Part shown: one piece after another, positions 1 through 7,885 of the stretch | Position numbering within the stretch: the stretch's first letter is position 1 | How the letters are laid out: every line of letters starts with the position of its first letter | Assembly: GCA_016930695.1 (NCBI GenBank) | Contig: JAFGGD010000006.1 | Coordinates: 1-50,917 of the forward strand | Length of the DNA stretch: 50,917 nt | Source: Candidatus Eisenbacteria bacterium | Lineage (GTDB): Bacteria; Orphanbacterota; Orphanbacteria; Orphanbacterales; Orphanbacteraceae | Direction: 5' to 3' | The notes under the pieces: model-generated | What the model was told of the DNA's origin: nothing | The model's input: only the letters and a program-made list of their open reading frames with translations | Databases searched by the model: none | Translations under genes and position numbers: made by a program

Positions 1-325
1 CCTCTCGGAGTCCGGGGCGTGCCGCCCCCTGGGTGGGTTCGTGATCGCCACGGAGTTCCCACAAGGGTGCGACCTCGCGCGGCTGTTTCTCACGCACCTC
101 GAGAGGTGGGGGCCCCCGTCCCGCCCCTTCTCCTCGAAGGATCACACCGCCCGTCCGAAGAGGAGGCGGAGGGGATGGCGGGGAGGGTGAGGGTGCCTTT
201 CCTTCCTCCACCGGTATCCCTTCGGGGCACGGTGGGAATTTTCCCCTTCGCCGCTTTCCCCCTCGTCGAGCCCGGAAAAAGATACAATCCGGAAAGGAGC
301 AGGGCGACATTCCCCCGGAGAAGAG
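1..325. other. Intergenic region with repeat copy and weak promoter
   Basis: No convincing gene is seen here. The stretch carries a copy of the dispersed G-rich repeat (about 165-236) and the 18-base string at 3-20 that recurs at 50854-50871. A TACAAT hexamer at 283-288 could be the -10 box for the following acyl-CoA synthetase gene, but no -35 is recognisable 16-18 bases upstream. A 107-codon open frame starting at position 19 has no family resemblance and runs into the next gene. Confidence 0.6.
165..236 (+). repeat. Dispersed G-rich intergenic repeat, copy 1
   Basis: This stretch matches 50749-50830 over nearly its whole length. Both contain GGATGGCGGG, then AGGGTGAGGGTGCCTTT, then a C-rich run, CACCGG or GCCGG, and CCCTTCGGGGCA. 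Copy 1 lacks about nine bases of the G-tract found in copy 2. G-runs at 171-174, 180-183, 185-187 and 191-193 fit a G-quadruplex pattern. It lies between genes in both cases. It is read directly from sequence; the function is unknown. Confidence 0.75.
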
Positions 326-2065
326 ATGGCCCGGCGCGATGAGGAGCATCCGCATTCCGGCCGCGGCGTGATCCCCCTCGCCGCGATGGCGGATCTGTGC
401 GCCCGAGAGTACGGCGCCCGCCCGGCGATGCGCGTCCGCTCCCCCTCCGGCGCCGGATACGATACGATCTCCCATGAGGCGTTCGCGGAGACGGTGCGCG
501 CCCTCTCCCGGCGGCTCGCCGCGCGCGGGCTTCCGCGGGGCGGGCGCGTGGCGGTGCTCGGTGAGAACCGGCCGGAGTGGGTCGCCGCATACCTCGCGAC
601 GATCGCCGCGGGGGGCGTGATCGTGCCGGTGGACCGTTCCATGCAGAGGAGCGCCGTCCGCCACATCCTCGCGGAATCCGAGGCGCGCATTCTCTTCGTC
701 TCCGGCCGCCACCGGTCCGTTCTCGACGAGATGGAGCCGGTCCGCTCGCTGGTGGAGATCGTCGACATGGACGACGGACCCGGCGCCGAGGCATGGTCCG
801 AGCTGGTCCGGGAGGGGATGGATTCGGGCGCGCCGCCGTTGCCGCCGACGGATCCGAACGATCCGGCGATTATCCTTTATACATCAGGCACAACGGGGCA
901 CGGCAAGGGGGTGGTGCTCAGCCAGAACAACATCGCCTCCAACGTCGCCGCCGCGGCGCGCGTCCTCGATCTGGGCGCCGCCGACGTTTTCCTCTCCGTG
1001 CTCCCCATCCACCATGCATACGAGATGATGGCGGGAATACTCCTGCCGCTCTACTGCGGAAGCTCGATCACCTTCGCCCGCAGCATGAAAAGCGCCGACC
1101 TGGTCGCCGATATGCGCGATACCGGCGTCACCGTGCTGGTCGGCGTTCCTCTCCTTTTCGAGAAGCTGCGGGACGGCGTCCGTCGCGGCGTCGCCCGCCG
1201 GGGCCGGGCGGCGCGCGCCTATTTTCGTCTGAACGCCGGGTTGTCGGCGGCGGGGGAGCGTCTCGGCCGCGACTGGGGCGCCCCTCTCTTCCGCCCTTTC
1301 CGGCGCGCCGCCGGTTTCGAGGGGACCCGCTACTTCGTAAGCGGCGGCGCCCCCCTCGACCCCACGGTCTCTCTCTTCTTCGACCGCATCGGGATCCGAC
1401 TGCTTCAGGGGTACGGTCTCACCGAGGCGAGCCCGCTCACCCACGTGAACCGCCCCGACCGGAAGGGGCGCGGCACGGTGGGACCGCCCATCGACGGCGT
1501 GGAGTGCCGGATCCTCGACATGGACGAAGAGGGCGTCGGCGAGATATGCGTCCGCGGCCCGAACGTTTTCCTCGGCTATCACGGCGATCCGGAGGGGACG
1601 GCGGCGGTGCTCGGCGCGGACGGGTGGCTCCGCACCGGCGACATGGGGCGGATCGACGCGGAACACCGATTGACCATCACCGGCCGGCGCAAGAACGTGA
1701 TCGTCACCCCCGGCGGAAAGAACGTCTATCCCGAGGAGGTGGAGATGCACCTGAATCGGAGCCCCTTGATCGCCGAGTCGCTGGTGATCGGCGTGAGGCG
1801 CGATGCCGGTTACGGCGAGGACCCGGCGGCGCTGATCCACCCGGATTACGAGAAGATCGACCTCCATTTCGAGGAAGCGGGACGCCGGGCGGACGACCGG
1901 GACGTGGCCGCCCTGCTCCGTGCGGAGATCGAGCGCCGCCAACGCGGCCTCGAGACCTTCAAACGGGTGCGGCGTTTTCGAGTCGTGGAGGAGGAGTTCG
2001 CCAAGACCACTACCCGCAAGATCAAGCGCTACCTCTACGACGGCGAGACCTTCCATACGATGTAG
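326..2065 (+). CDS. Long-chain fatty acid--CoA ligase (AMP-dependent synthetase)
   Basis: This protein of 579 residues belongs to the ANL adenylating superfamily. It would activate a fatty acid with ATP and then load it onto CoA on the cytoplasmic side. The phosphate-binding motif YTSGTTGHGKG is at residues 185-195, the adenine-binding GYGLTEASP at 362-370, the hinge-region WLRTGDMG at 434-441, and the C-terminal GRRKNVIV/GGKNVYPEE segment at 453-471. Length and motifs fit the long-chain acyl-CoA synthetase group (FadD/FAA-like) better than acetyl-CoA synthetase. The ATG at 326 is preceded by GGAG five bases upstream. It stands alone, with 115 bases to the next gene. Chain-length specificity cannot be read from the sequence; a carrier-protein ligase (AasC-like) is the main alternative. 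Confidence 0.88.
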   Translation: MARRDEEHPHSGRGVIPLAAMADLCAREYGARPAMRVRSPSGAGYDTISHEAFAETVRALSRRLAARGLPRGGRVAVLGENRPEWVAAYLATIAAGGVIVPVDRSMQRSAVRHILAESEARILFVSGRHRSVLDEMEPVRSLVEIVDMDDGPGAEAWSELVREGMDSGAPPLPPTDPNDPAIILYTSGTTGHGKGVVLSQNNIASNVAAAARVLDLGAADVFLSVLPIHHAYEMMAGILLPLYCGSSITFARSMKSADLVADMRDTGVTVLVGVPLLFEKLRDGVRRGVARRGRAARAYFRLNAGLSAAGERLGRDWGAPLFRPFRRAAGFEGTRYFVSGGAPLDPTVSLFFDRIGIRLLQGYGLTEASPLTHVNRPDRKGRGTVGPPIDGVECRILDMDEEGVGEICVRGPNVFLGYHGDPEGTAAVLGADGWLRTGDMGRIDAEHRLTITGRRKNVIVTPGGKNVYPEEVEMHLNRSPLIAESLVIGVRRDAGYGEDPAALIHPDYEKIDLHFEEAGRRADDRDVAALLRAEIERRQRGLETFKRVRRFRVVEEEFAKTTTRKIKRYLYDGETFHTM

Positions 2066-2126
2066 CACGACGGCCGGCCCGGCGGTGACGGGAGCGACCG
2101 CGGCGATTGCGGCGGCGTCGCAGGGC

Positions 2127-2135
2127 TGCTAGAAT
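2127..2135 (+). promoter_or_regulatory. Extended -10 promoter for the HAD phosphatase gene
   Basis: TGCTAGAAT is an extended -10 (TGn plus TAGAAT). Transcription would start near 2142, giving a leader of about 40 bases before the GTG start at 2181. No -35 is evident. The identical nine bases occur upstream of the ApbE gene at 40368. Confidence 0.5.
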
Positions 2136-2180
2136 CCGACGTACCGTCGGGCCCCCCGCCCGCGGCGGGAGGTTCGGAGC

Positions 2181-2930
2181 GTGAGCAAGGCGGTCCTCTG
2201 CGACATCGACGGCGTCATTCTGCAGGACAACAACCTGATCGAAGGGGCGGACCGCTTCGTTCGCGGATTGCTCGAGAAGGAAACCCCGCTCGTTTTCCTC
2301 ACGAACTATCCTTCCCAGACGCCCGAGGATCTACGCAACCGTTTCGCTTCCTCCGGGATCCACGTGCCGGCTTCCTGCTTCTACACCTCCGCCATGGCGA
2401 CCGCCGCCTTTCTGGAGAAGCAGGAGGGACGTAAGGCGTACGTCATCGGCGAGGGAGCGCTCACCCATGAACTGTACGGCATCGGCTTCACCATCACCGA
2501 CATCGACCCCGACTATGTCGTCGTCGGCGAGACGCGCGCCTTCAACTGGGACATGATCCGGAAGGCGGCGTGGTTTATCATGCAGGGGGCTCGATTCATC
2601 GCCACCAACCCGGACGTAGCGGGGCCGAAGGGACATCCGGCCTGCGGGGCGCTCTGCGCGCCCATCGAGAGGATCACGGGCAGGAAGCCCTTCTACATCG
2701 GCAAGCCGAGCGCCTGGATGCTCCGCGCCGCCCTGAACAGCGTGGACGCCCACTCCGAGAACAGCGTTATCATCGGCGACAACATGCGCACCGACATCCT
2801 CGCCGGCGTGCAGGCGGGCATCGAGACGATCCTGGTGCTGACCGGCGTGGGGCGACAGACCGATCTGGACGAGTTCCCCTTCCGCCCGAGCCGTGTCTAC
2901 GGCAGCGTCGCCGAAATCGCCGAGATCTGA
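2181..2930 (+). CDS. NagD-like HAD-superfamily (IIA) sugar/nucleotide phosphatase
   Basis: This 249-residue protein matches the usual length of NagD/AraL-type HAD IIA phosphatases, which remove phosphate from nucleoside monophosphates and sugar phosphates. Visible HAD motifs are motif I with D8 and D10 (CDIDGVI), motif II T41-N42 (FLTN), motif III K175 (IGKPS), and motif IV D200 and D205 (IIGDNMRTDI). The cap between motifs II and III is of the C2 type. The start is GTG, with purine-rich GGGAGG and GGAG upstream. Its last 34 bases overlap the 3' end of the convergent secreted-protein gene. The physiological substrate cannot be predicted. Confidence 0.85.
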   Translation: MSKAVLCDIDGVILQDNNLIEGADRFVRGLLEKETPLVFLTNYPSQTPEDLRNRFASSGIHVPASCFYTSAMATAAFLEKQEGRKAYVIGEGALTHELYGIGFTITDIDPDYVVVGETRAFNWDMIRKAAWFIMQGARFIATNPDVAGPKGHPACGALCAPIERITGRKPFYIGKPSAWMLRAALNSVDAHSENSVIIGDNMRTDILAGVQAGIETILVLTGVGRQTDLDEFPFRPSRVYGSVAEIAEI

Positions 2931-3754
2931 AGGATCTGGCCGGCCCTCTCGTCGATGTCCGCCTCGCCCTTTCCCTTCGCGTCGTTGATGCAAAACTTGA
3001 AGGGGATGAGCACCCGGGACCGGACGAAAAGGGTGCCGGCGCGGGCGGGATGGAATGCGGCCAGTTGCAGCGCAGCGAGGACCGACTGCTCGAAAATCTC
3101 CGAGGGGGTTTGGGCGATCTCCGCGTGCACTATTTCCCCGCACCGATCGATGAACACCTCGGCGACGACCGTCCCCTCGATTCCCGCCGCCTGCGCCAAC
3201 GAGGGATAGGTGGGCAGATAGAGCCGCCGAACCAGGGGTGGGTGACTGTACGTAGCGGCGCTCTCCGGCTCGGATTCGCACCCCCCGTCGCACGGACAGG
3301 CCACCCCCGCCCAGCGCAGGGAATCCGCCGCGCTCGTATCGCAGGAGACGGCCGCGCCGCCGATCGACTCTCCATCCCGCCGCGAAGAGAACCGCCACCC
3401 CGGGCAGGCCATTCCGTACCCCATGCCGGCGGGGATGCGGAAAAAGACGGAGTCCTCGCCGACGTAGAGCGACTCGAGGGCGCAGGCGTTTTCGGGAAAG
3501 GGGTGGGGCGGGATCAGATCCTGATAAAGACGGACCAAGGAATCCGGCTCGGCGCCGGAGTCGTCCCGTTCGATGACGAAGGCGACGGTCTCGAGCGCGG
3601 GGTTCTGGTTTTCCCCGACGAACACAGAGCAGTAGATGCGCTCCGGCAGGGGCGCGCTGTTTTCCTGGGGGCCGTTCGTGTCGTCGGCGCATCGGAGAGC
3701 GGCGGCGGCGGGGACAAAGAAGGCGAGCACGGCAATGAATCGGCGAATTCGCAC
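2897..3754 (-). CDS. Secreted/periplasmic protein with TonB C-terminal-like domain
   Basis: This 285-residue protein has an N-terminal hydrophobic signal (about residues 5-20) followed by a Cys-rich middle region of no recognised family (for example CPCDGGC near residue 153). The last ~90 residues resemble the TonB C-terminal domain: YPSLAQAAGIEGTVV, then FIDRCGEI, then the helix ending in AFHPA. Stand-alone TonB-C domains are common in FCB-group secreted proteins and often do not energise TonB receptors; no N-terminal TonB transmembrane/proline-rich linker is present, so a classic TonB is unlikely. The segment ALRC near residue 18 is a poor lipobox. Its 3' end overlaps that of the HAD phosphatase gene by 34 bases. 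Confidence 0.65.
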   Translation of the reverse strand: MRIRRFIAVLAFFVPAAAALRCADDTNGPQENSAPLPERIYCSVFVGENQNPALETVAFVIERDDSGAEPDSLVRLYQDLIPPHPFPENACALESLYVGEDSVFFRIPAGMGYGMACPGWRFSSRRDGESIGGAAVSCDTSAADSLRWAGVACPCDGGCESEPESAATYSHPPLVRRLYLPTYPSLAQAAGIEGTVVAEVFIDRCGEIVHAEIAQTPSEIFEQSVLAALQLAAFHPARAGTLFVRSRVLIPFKFCINDAKGKGEADIDERAGQILQISAISATLP

Positions 3755-3786
3755 GACGCACCCCCTTTCGCGAAGTACATGAAATC

Positions 3787-3816
3787 AATATAAATGAGCC
3801 GAAGGATTGTGGTCAA
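3787..3816 (-). promoter_or_regulatory. Sigma-70-type promoter for the TonB-C-domain gene
   Basis: On the minus strand TTGACC (3816-3811) is followed, 18 bases later, by TATATT (3792-3787). Each box differs from consensus at one position. Transcription would begin about 25 bases upstream of the ATG at 3754. The stretch is clearly AT-richer than its surroundings. Confidence 0.55.
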
Positions 3817-3975
3817 CATGGAAAAGAATGTTGCGTGAAGGTGTTGGGGGCGAACCGTTGCGAAAGGCGGCGTGTTCAAAGGGCGCCCGGACGGCCTTCT
3901 CGCGTCCCGATGTTCGCGCGCCGGACCCTCCCGACCCCATCCGCCGCCCCCCTCTTTTCTCCCCTTTCCGGCCCG

Positions 3976-3984
3976 TGCTATACT
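3976..3984 (+). promoter_or_regulatory. Extended -10 directly abutting the leuS start
   Basis: TGCTATACT is a strong extended -10. Only nine bases separate it from the ATG at 3994, so transcription would start within about three bases of the start codon. No Shine-Dalgarno sequence lies between, which points to a leaderless mRNA. Confidence 0.55.
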
Positions 3985-3993
3985 CGCCGGATC

Positions 3994-6795
3994 ATGAAAT
4001 ACGATTTTCGATCCATCGAGAAAAAGTGGCAGGCGTACTGGGAAGAGCGGGGCGTTTTCCGCACTCTCGGTCCGGGCGACCCCGGCTTCGACGGTTCGAA
4101 GCCGAAGTTCTACGTGCTGGATATGTTCCCCTACCCGTCCGGCGCGGGGTTGCACGTCGGCCATCCACTCGGCTACATCGGCACGGACATCGTCGCCCGG
4201 CACAAGAGGATGACCGGCCACAACGTGTTGCACCCCATGGGGTTCGACGCCTTCGGTCTCCCGGCGGAGCAGTACGCCATCGAGCACGGCGTCCACCCGC
4301 GGATCACCACCGAGAGAAACATCGCCAATATGAGGCGGCAGCTCCGCGATCTGGGTCTTTCCTATGACTGGGACCGTGAGCTGGCGACCATCCAGGAGGG
4401 CTACTACCGCTGGACGCAGTGGATCTTCCTTCGCCTTTTCGACAGCTGGTTTGATCCGGCGCGGAACAAGGCGCGGCCGATCGCCGAGCTGGAGGACGCC
4501 CTCGACAAGGGGGCGCTTCGTGTCGGGCCGGAGAACGAGACGATTCCCCCCGGCGCCGAGGGGTTCGACGGGGCGCGCCCCTGGTCCGATCTGGACGAAG
4601 CGGAGAGGCGCGCCTCCCTGGACGCGCACCGCCTCGCTTACATCGCCGAGGTCCCGGTCAACTGGTGCCCCGACTTGGGGACGGTGCTCGCCAACGAGGA
4701 GGTGACCGCCGACGGCCGGAGCGAGCGGGGGAACTTCCCGGTCTACAAGCGTCCCCTGAGGCAGTGGATGCTCCGCATCACCGCCTACGCCGAACGTCTT
4801 CTCGATGGGCTCGGCGACGTGGAGTGGCCCGAATCGATCAAGATGATGCAGAGGAACTGGATCGGCCGGAGCGAGGGAGCGATGGTCGAGTTCCCCGTCG
4901 AGGGGACGGAGGCGTCGATCCCCGTTTTCACCACCCGGCCGGACACGCTCTTCGGCGCCACTTACATGGTGCTCGCGCCGGAGCACGAGCTGGTCGACCG
5001 GATCACCGCCGGCGATCAAAAGGACGCGGTGGATGTTTATCGCCGCGAGGCGGCTTCCAAGAGCGACGTGGATCGCCAGGTGGAGGCGAAGACCAAGTCG
5101 GGCGTGCCGACCGGCGCCTTCGCCGTCAATCCGACGACGGGCGAAAGGATCCCGATCTGGATCGCCGACTACGTGCTGATGGGATACGGCACCGGCGCGA
5201 TCATGGCCGTGCCCGCCCACGACCAGCGCGACTTCGAGTTCGCCAAGCAGTTCGGCCTGCCGATCCGCCCGGTGGTGACGCCCTCGCCGGAGTGGCTCGA
5301 CGGGCGCGGGGTGACCCTGGACGCCTACCTTCGCGCCCCGGAGGCGCTCGACGACGTCTTCGCCGGTGAAGGGGCGTCGATCCATTCGGCGAATGACGAG
5401 GTTTCCCTGAACGGTCTCGACACGCCGGAGGCGAAGGGGAAGATCACGGATTGGCTGGAACGCCGCGGGATCGGCCGCGCCGAGGTGCAGTACAAACTCC
5501 GCGACTGGCTCTTCAGCCGGCAGCGCTACTGGGGGGAACCCTTCCCGGTGTTGCACGGTCCGGACGGTCGCGTGCGGGCGGTGGACGACGAGGATCTCCC
5601 CGTGGTTCTCCCGGAGATGGAGGACTTCCGGCCGCCCACCGGCGACGACCCGGGCGTTCCCCCGCGCCCCTCTCTCTCCCGCGCCCCGGAAGAGTGGCGA
5701 CTCGTCGAGATCGACGGCGAAACGTGGGAGCGGGAGCTGAACACCATGCCCCAGTGGGCCGGCTCCTGCTGGTACTACCTTCGCTTCATCGACCCGAAGA
5801 ACGACGCGCGCCCCGTCGATCCGGAGAAGGAGCGTTATTGGATGGCGCCCGGCGGAGTCGATCTCTATCTCGGCGGCGTGGAGCACGCCGTGCTCCATCT
5901 GCTCTACGCCCGTTTCTGGCACAAGCTGCTCTACGACCTCGGCCATGTCTCCACCGACGAACCCTTCGGCCGCCTCTTCAACCAGGGCTACATCATGGCT
6001 TACGCCTACCAGGACGAGCGCGGCATATACGTGAACGCCGAGGAGGTGAAGGAGCGGGGCGGCGCGTGGACCTACGAGGGCCGTCCGGCCACCCGTAGCT
6101 ACGGCAAGATGGGAAAGTCGCTCAAGAACGCGGTGACGCCGGACGAGATGGTCGAGGAATTCGGCTGCGACAGCCTGCGCCTCTACGAGATGTACATGGG
6201 GCCGCTCGAGGTCTCCAAGCCGTGGAGCACCCAGGAGGTGGTGGGCGTGCACCGTTTCCTGCAGCGGGTTTGGCGGAACTTCGTGGACGACCGGAGCGGC
6301 GGGCTTCTGGTGAGCGACGACGAGCCGGACGAGAAGACCCTCCGCCTGCTGCACAAGACGATTCACCGCGTCTCCCACGACATGGAGGGACTGCGCTTCA
6401 ACACCGCCATCGCCGCGCTGATCGAGCTGAACAACGCGATGGTGCCGCGGGAAACGATCCCCCGCGTGGTGGCGGATCCCTTCCTGCGGATGCTCTCGCC
6501 CCTGGCGCCCCACATCTGCGAAGAGCTTTGGGAGATGCTCGGCCGCGAAGAATCGATCTCACGGGCCTCCTGGCCCGCCTGCGACGAGAGCTATCTCGTC
6601 GAGGACGAGATCGAGATCGCCGTGCAGGTGATGGGAAAGCTGCGCGGGCAGATCCGCGTGTCGCCGGACGCCGACGAGGAGACGGTCCGCGCGCTGGCGC
6701 TCGCCGAAGAGAGGGTCGCCCGTCACGTCGAGGGGAAAACGATCCGCAAGGTGATCTATGTGAAGGGGCGCCTGATCAACATCGTGGCGAACTGA
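3994..6795 (+). CDS. leuS: Leucyl-tRNA synthetase
   Basis: This class Ia synthetase of 933 residues charges tRNA-Leu with leucine. The HIGH-type motif is present as HVGHP within PYPSGAGLHVGHP near residue 50. The CP1 editing domain carries TTRPDTLFGATY and GAIMAVPAHDQRD, whose Asp is the known editing residue. The KMSKS loop appears as KMGKSLKN near residue 706, and an anticodon-binding domain follows. It is longer than E. coli LeuRS (860) because of insertions, including one before VNWCPDLGTV. An upstream in-frame ATG at 3835 would add 53 residues unlike any synthetase, so I chose 3994, where MKYDFRSIEKKWQAYW matches the family start. There is no Shine-Dalgarno; see the abutting -10 element. 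Confidence 0.97.
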   Translation: MKYDFRSIEKKWQAYWEERGVFRTLGPGDPGFDGSKPKFYVLDMFPYPSGAGLHVGHPLGYIGTDIVARHKRMTGHNVLHPMGFDAFGLPAEQYAIEHGVHPRITTERNIANMRRQLRDLGLSYDWDRELATIQEGYYRWTQWIFLRLFDSWFDPARNKARPIAELEDALDKGALRVGPENETIPPGAEGFDGARPWSDLDEAERRASLDAHRLAYIAEVPVNWCPDLGTVLANEEVTADGRSERGNFPVYKRPLRQWMLRITAYAERLLDGLGDVEWPESIKMMQRNWIGRSEGAMVEFPVEGTEASIPVFTTRPDTLFGATYMVLAPEHELVDRITAGDQKDAVDVYRREAASKSDVDRQVEAKTKSGVPTGAFAVNPTTGERIPIWIADYVLMGYGTGAIMAVPAHDQRDFEFAKQFGLPIRPVVTPSPEWLDGRGVTLDAYLRAPEALDDVFAGEGASIHSANDEVSLNGLDTPEAKGKITDWLERRGIGRAEVQYKLRDWLFSRQRYWGEPFPVLHGPDGRVRAVDDEDLPVVLPEMEDFRPPTGDDPGVPPRPSLSRAPEEWRLVEIDGETWERELNTMPQWAGSCWYYLRFIDPKNDARPVDPEKERYWMAPGGVDLYLGGVEHAVLHLLYARFWHKLLYDLGHVSTDEPFGRLFNQGYIMAYAYQDERGIYVNAEEVKERGGAWTYEGRPATRSYGKMGKSLKNAVTPDEMVEEFGCDSLRLYEMYMGPLEVSKPWSTQEVVGVHRFLQRVWRNFVDDRSGGLLVSDDEPDEKTLRLLHKTIHRVSHDMEGLRFNTAIAALIELNNAMVPRETIPRVVADPFLRMLSPLAPHICEELWEMLGREESISRASWPACDESYLVEDEIEIAVQVMGKLRGQIRVSPDADEETVRALALAEERVARHVEGKTIRKVIYVKGRLINIVAN

Positions 6796-6827
6796 TCGAG
6801 CGCGGTTGAGGAGCGGGAAAAGCGATG

Positions 6828-6853
6828 CGGCGGGCCCGGCGCCCGCCGTTTTT
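6828..6853 (+). terminator. Intrinsic terminator after leuS
   Basis: CGGCGGGC, a five-base loop and GCCCGCCG form an 8-bp stem followed by TTTTT. It ends leuS transcription 33 bases past its stop. Confidence 0.8.
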
Positions 6854-6855
6854 AT

Positions 6856-6886
6856 GTATAAAAAAAACAGGCCGGACGGCCCGTTC
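6856..6886 (-). terminator. Probable terminator after the HIT gene (minus strand)
   Basis: Read on the minus strand, GGGCC-GTCC-GGCCT gives a short stem (one G-T pair) followed by a run of eight Ts. A near-identical but stronger arrangement (TATAAAAAAA next to a CGGGCCGG hairpin) ends the rnf operon at 41507-41536. Confidence 0.5.
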
Positions 6887-6911
6887 TCGGCGCGCAGGCT
6901 GTCGGCCGGGG

Positions 6912-7334
6912 CTATCTCCCTTCCAAGCGCTTCGCGATCCGCTTCGCGAGGTCCGCCCCCTTCCCGTGGTCCAGCTTCCCCTTCGGCCAACCGATACCGA
7001 GACCCTTTTCCGCCGACGGCTTGGGGATGATGTGGAAGTGCACGTGCGGCACTTCCTGGTGCGCTTCCGCGAGGTTGTTCTGCAGCACGTTGTAAGCGGA
7101 AACGCCGGTCTCGGCCATTACGGCGCGCGCGATCCGCGGAAGGACGCGGCCGATCGCGGCGGCCGATTCGTCGGAGAGGCGATCCAAGGTTTCCGCCGGC
7201 TCCTTGGGGATGACCAGAGTGTGCCCTTCGCCGAGCGGAAAGATGTCGAGGAAGGCGAGCACGAGATCGTCCTCGTACACTTTGTGACAGGGGATCTCAC
7301 CGCTCAGGATCTTGGTGAAGATCGTCTCCGCCAT
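6912..7334 (-). CDS. HIT-family (HINT-like) nucleotide hydrolase
   Basis: The 140-residue protein carries the histidine triad PHVHFHIIP, with H97, H99 and H101, preceded by the QNNLAEAHQEV segment typical of the HINT branch. HINT proteins are small cytoplasmic homodimers that hydrolyse adenosine phosphoramidates and acyl-adenylates. Length is slightly above the usual 110-120 because of a C-terminal basic extension (GKGADLAKRIAKRLEGR). The gene follows rpmG by 43 bases and is probably cotranscribed with it. It converges on leuS with terminators between. No assigned substrate. Confidence 0.88.
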   Translation of the reverse strand: MAETIFTKILSGEIPCHKVYEDDLVLAFLDIFPLGEGHTLVIPKEPAETLDRLSDESAAAIGRVLPRIARAVMAETGVSAYNVLQNNLAEAHQEVPHVHFHIIPKPSAEKGLGIGWPKGKLDHGKGADLAKRIAKRLEGR

Positions 7335-7377
7335 CGCCGCCCTCCCGCCCCGCCGCAGGGCGGGGCGCCTCGCAGGA

Positions 7378-7563
7378 TTATCGGATCTCTTTGTGGACCG
7401 TGTGCCGCTGCAAGAAGGGGTTGTACTTCTTCAGCTCCAAACGGCTGGGCGTCTTCTGCTTGTTCTTGAATGTGGTGTAGCGAGACGGGGGCTTCCCCTC
7501 CTTGCGCGCCTCGGTACACTCCAGGGTGATCATGATGCGCACCCCTTTGCTCTTCTTCGCCAT
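7378..7563 (-). CDS. rpmG: 50S ribosomal protein L33, zinc-free type
   Basis: This 61-residue protein shows the L33 core [20 protein letters not shown] followed by RHTVHKEIR. Canonical zinc-binding L33 has four cysteines in two CxxC pairs; here only one Cys remains (ECTEA) and the second pair reads NPFLQ, so this is the C-minus form that folds without zinc. A longer in-frame reading extends upstream but the ATG at 7563, giving [12 protein letters not shown], matches the family start and follows a GGAGGAAT Shine-Dalgarno. Its leader of about 100 bases contains two inverted repeats. Confidence 0.93.
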   Translation of the reverse strand: MAKKSKGVRIMITLECTEARKEGKPPSRYTTFKNKQKTPSRLELKKYNPFLQRHTVHKEIR

Positions 7564-7885
7564 TCGATATTCCTCCATGCGGGTCCCGCGGGACCGAAGC
7601 GCCCGGCGATGGGCGCGGACATTCCCATGCGAAGTCCCGACCCCGGAGCCGGGACGATCACAGACCATACAGTATACACGATCGCCCCGGCGGCGCAAAT
7701 GGGAAGGTGTGGGCCGATCGGGGACGCGCGCCGGGCCCACAACCCCCTAAAAACAAAGGCGTTGGCGTTGTCTGGCGTTCGCCGGGCGGGGAGGCGTGGA
7801 AGGGGAAGAATCCGCGGCCCGCTTTTTCCTGGCCTCGGTGCTCGCCGCTCTCTTAGGCTGGGGGCGAGACGGGAAGGAGGTGGAC
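7564..7885. other. Intergenic region: rpmG leader and divergent gene upstream region
   Basis: Between the divergent rpmG and 17-residue-repeat genes. On the minus strand TATACT (7676-7671) with TTGCGC 16 bases upstream is the likely rpmG promoter. The leader holds a perfect 14-bp palindrome at 7582-7595 (GGTCCCGCGGGACC) and an inverted repeat at 7634-7655 (GTCCCG/CGGGAC). ACAACCCCCTAAAAACAA at 7739-7756 resembles 38285-38300. No convincing promoter was found for the plus-strand gene. Confidence 0.5.
7671..7698 (-). promoter_or_regulatory. Promoter for rpmG-HIT operon
   Basis: Minus-strand TTGCGC (7698-7693), a 16-base spacer, and TATACT (7676-7671). The -10 is five of six to consensus, the -35 three of six. 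Confidence 0.45.

Noticed and set aside
2897-3754. True TonB energy transducer
   Set aside because: Only the C-terminal domain matches. The N-terminal membrane anchor with Pro-rich spacer is absent and there are no exbB/exbD genes nearby.
3514-6513. 999-codon open frame antisense to leuS
   Set aside because: It is a shadow of high-GC codon use opposite a certain gene. The predicted protein is His/Val/Arg-rich without any domain.
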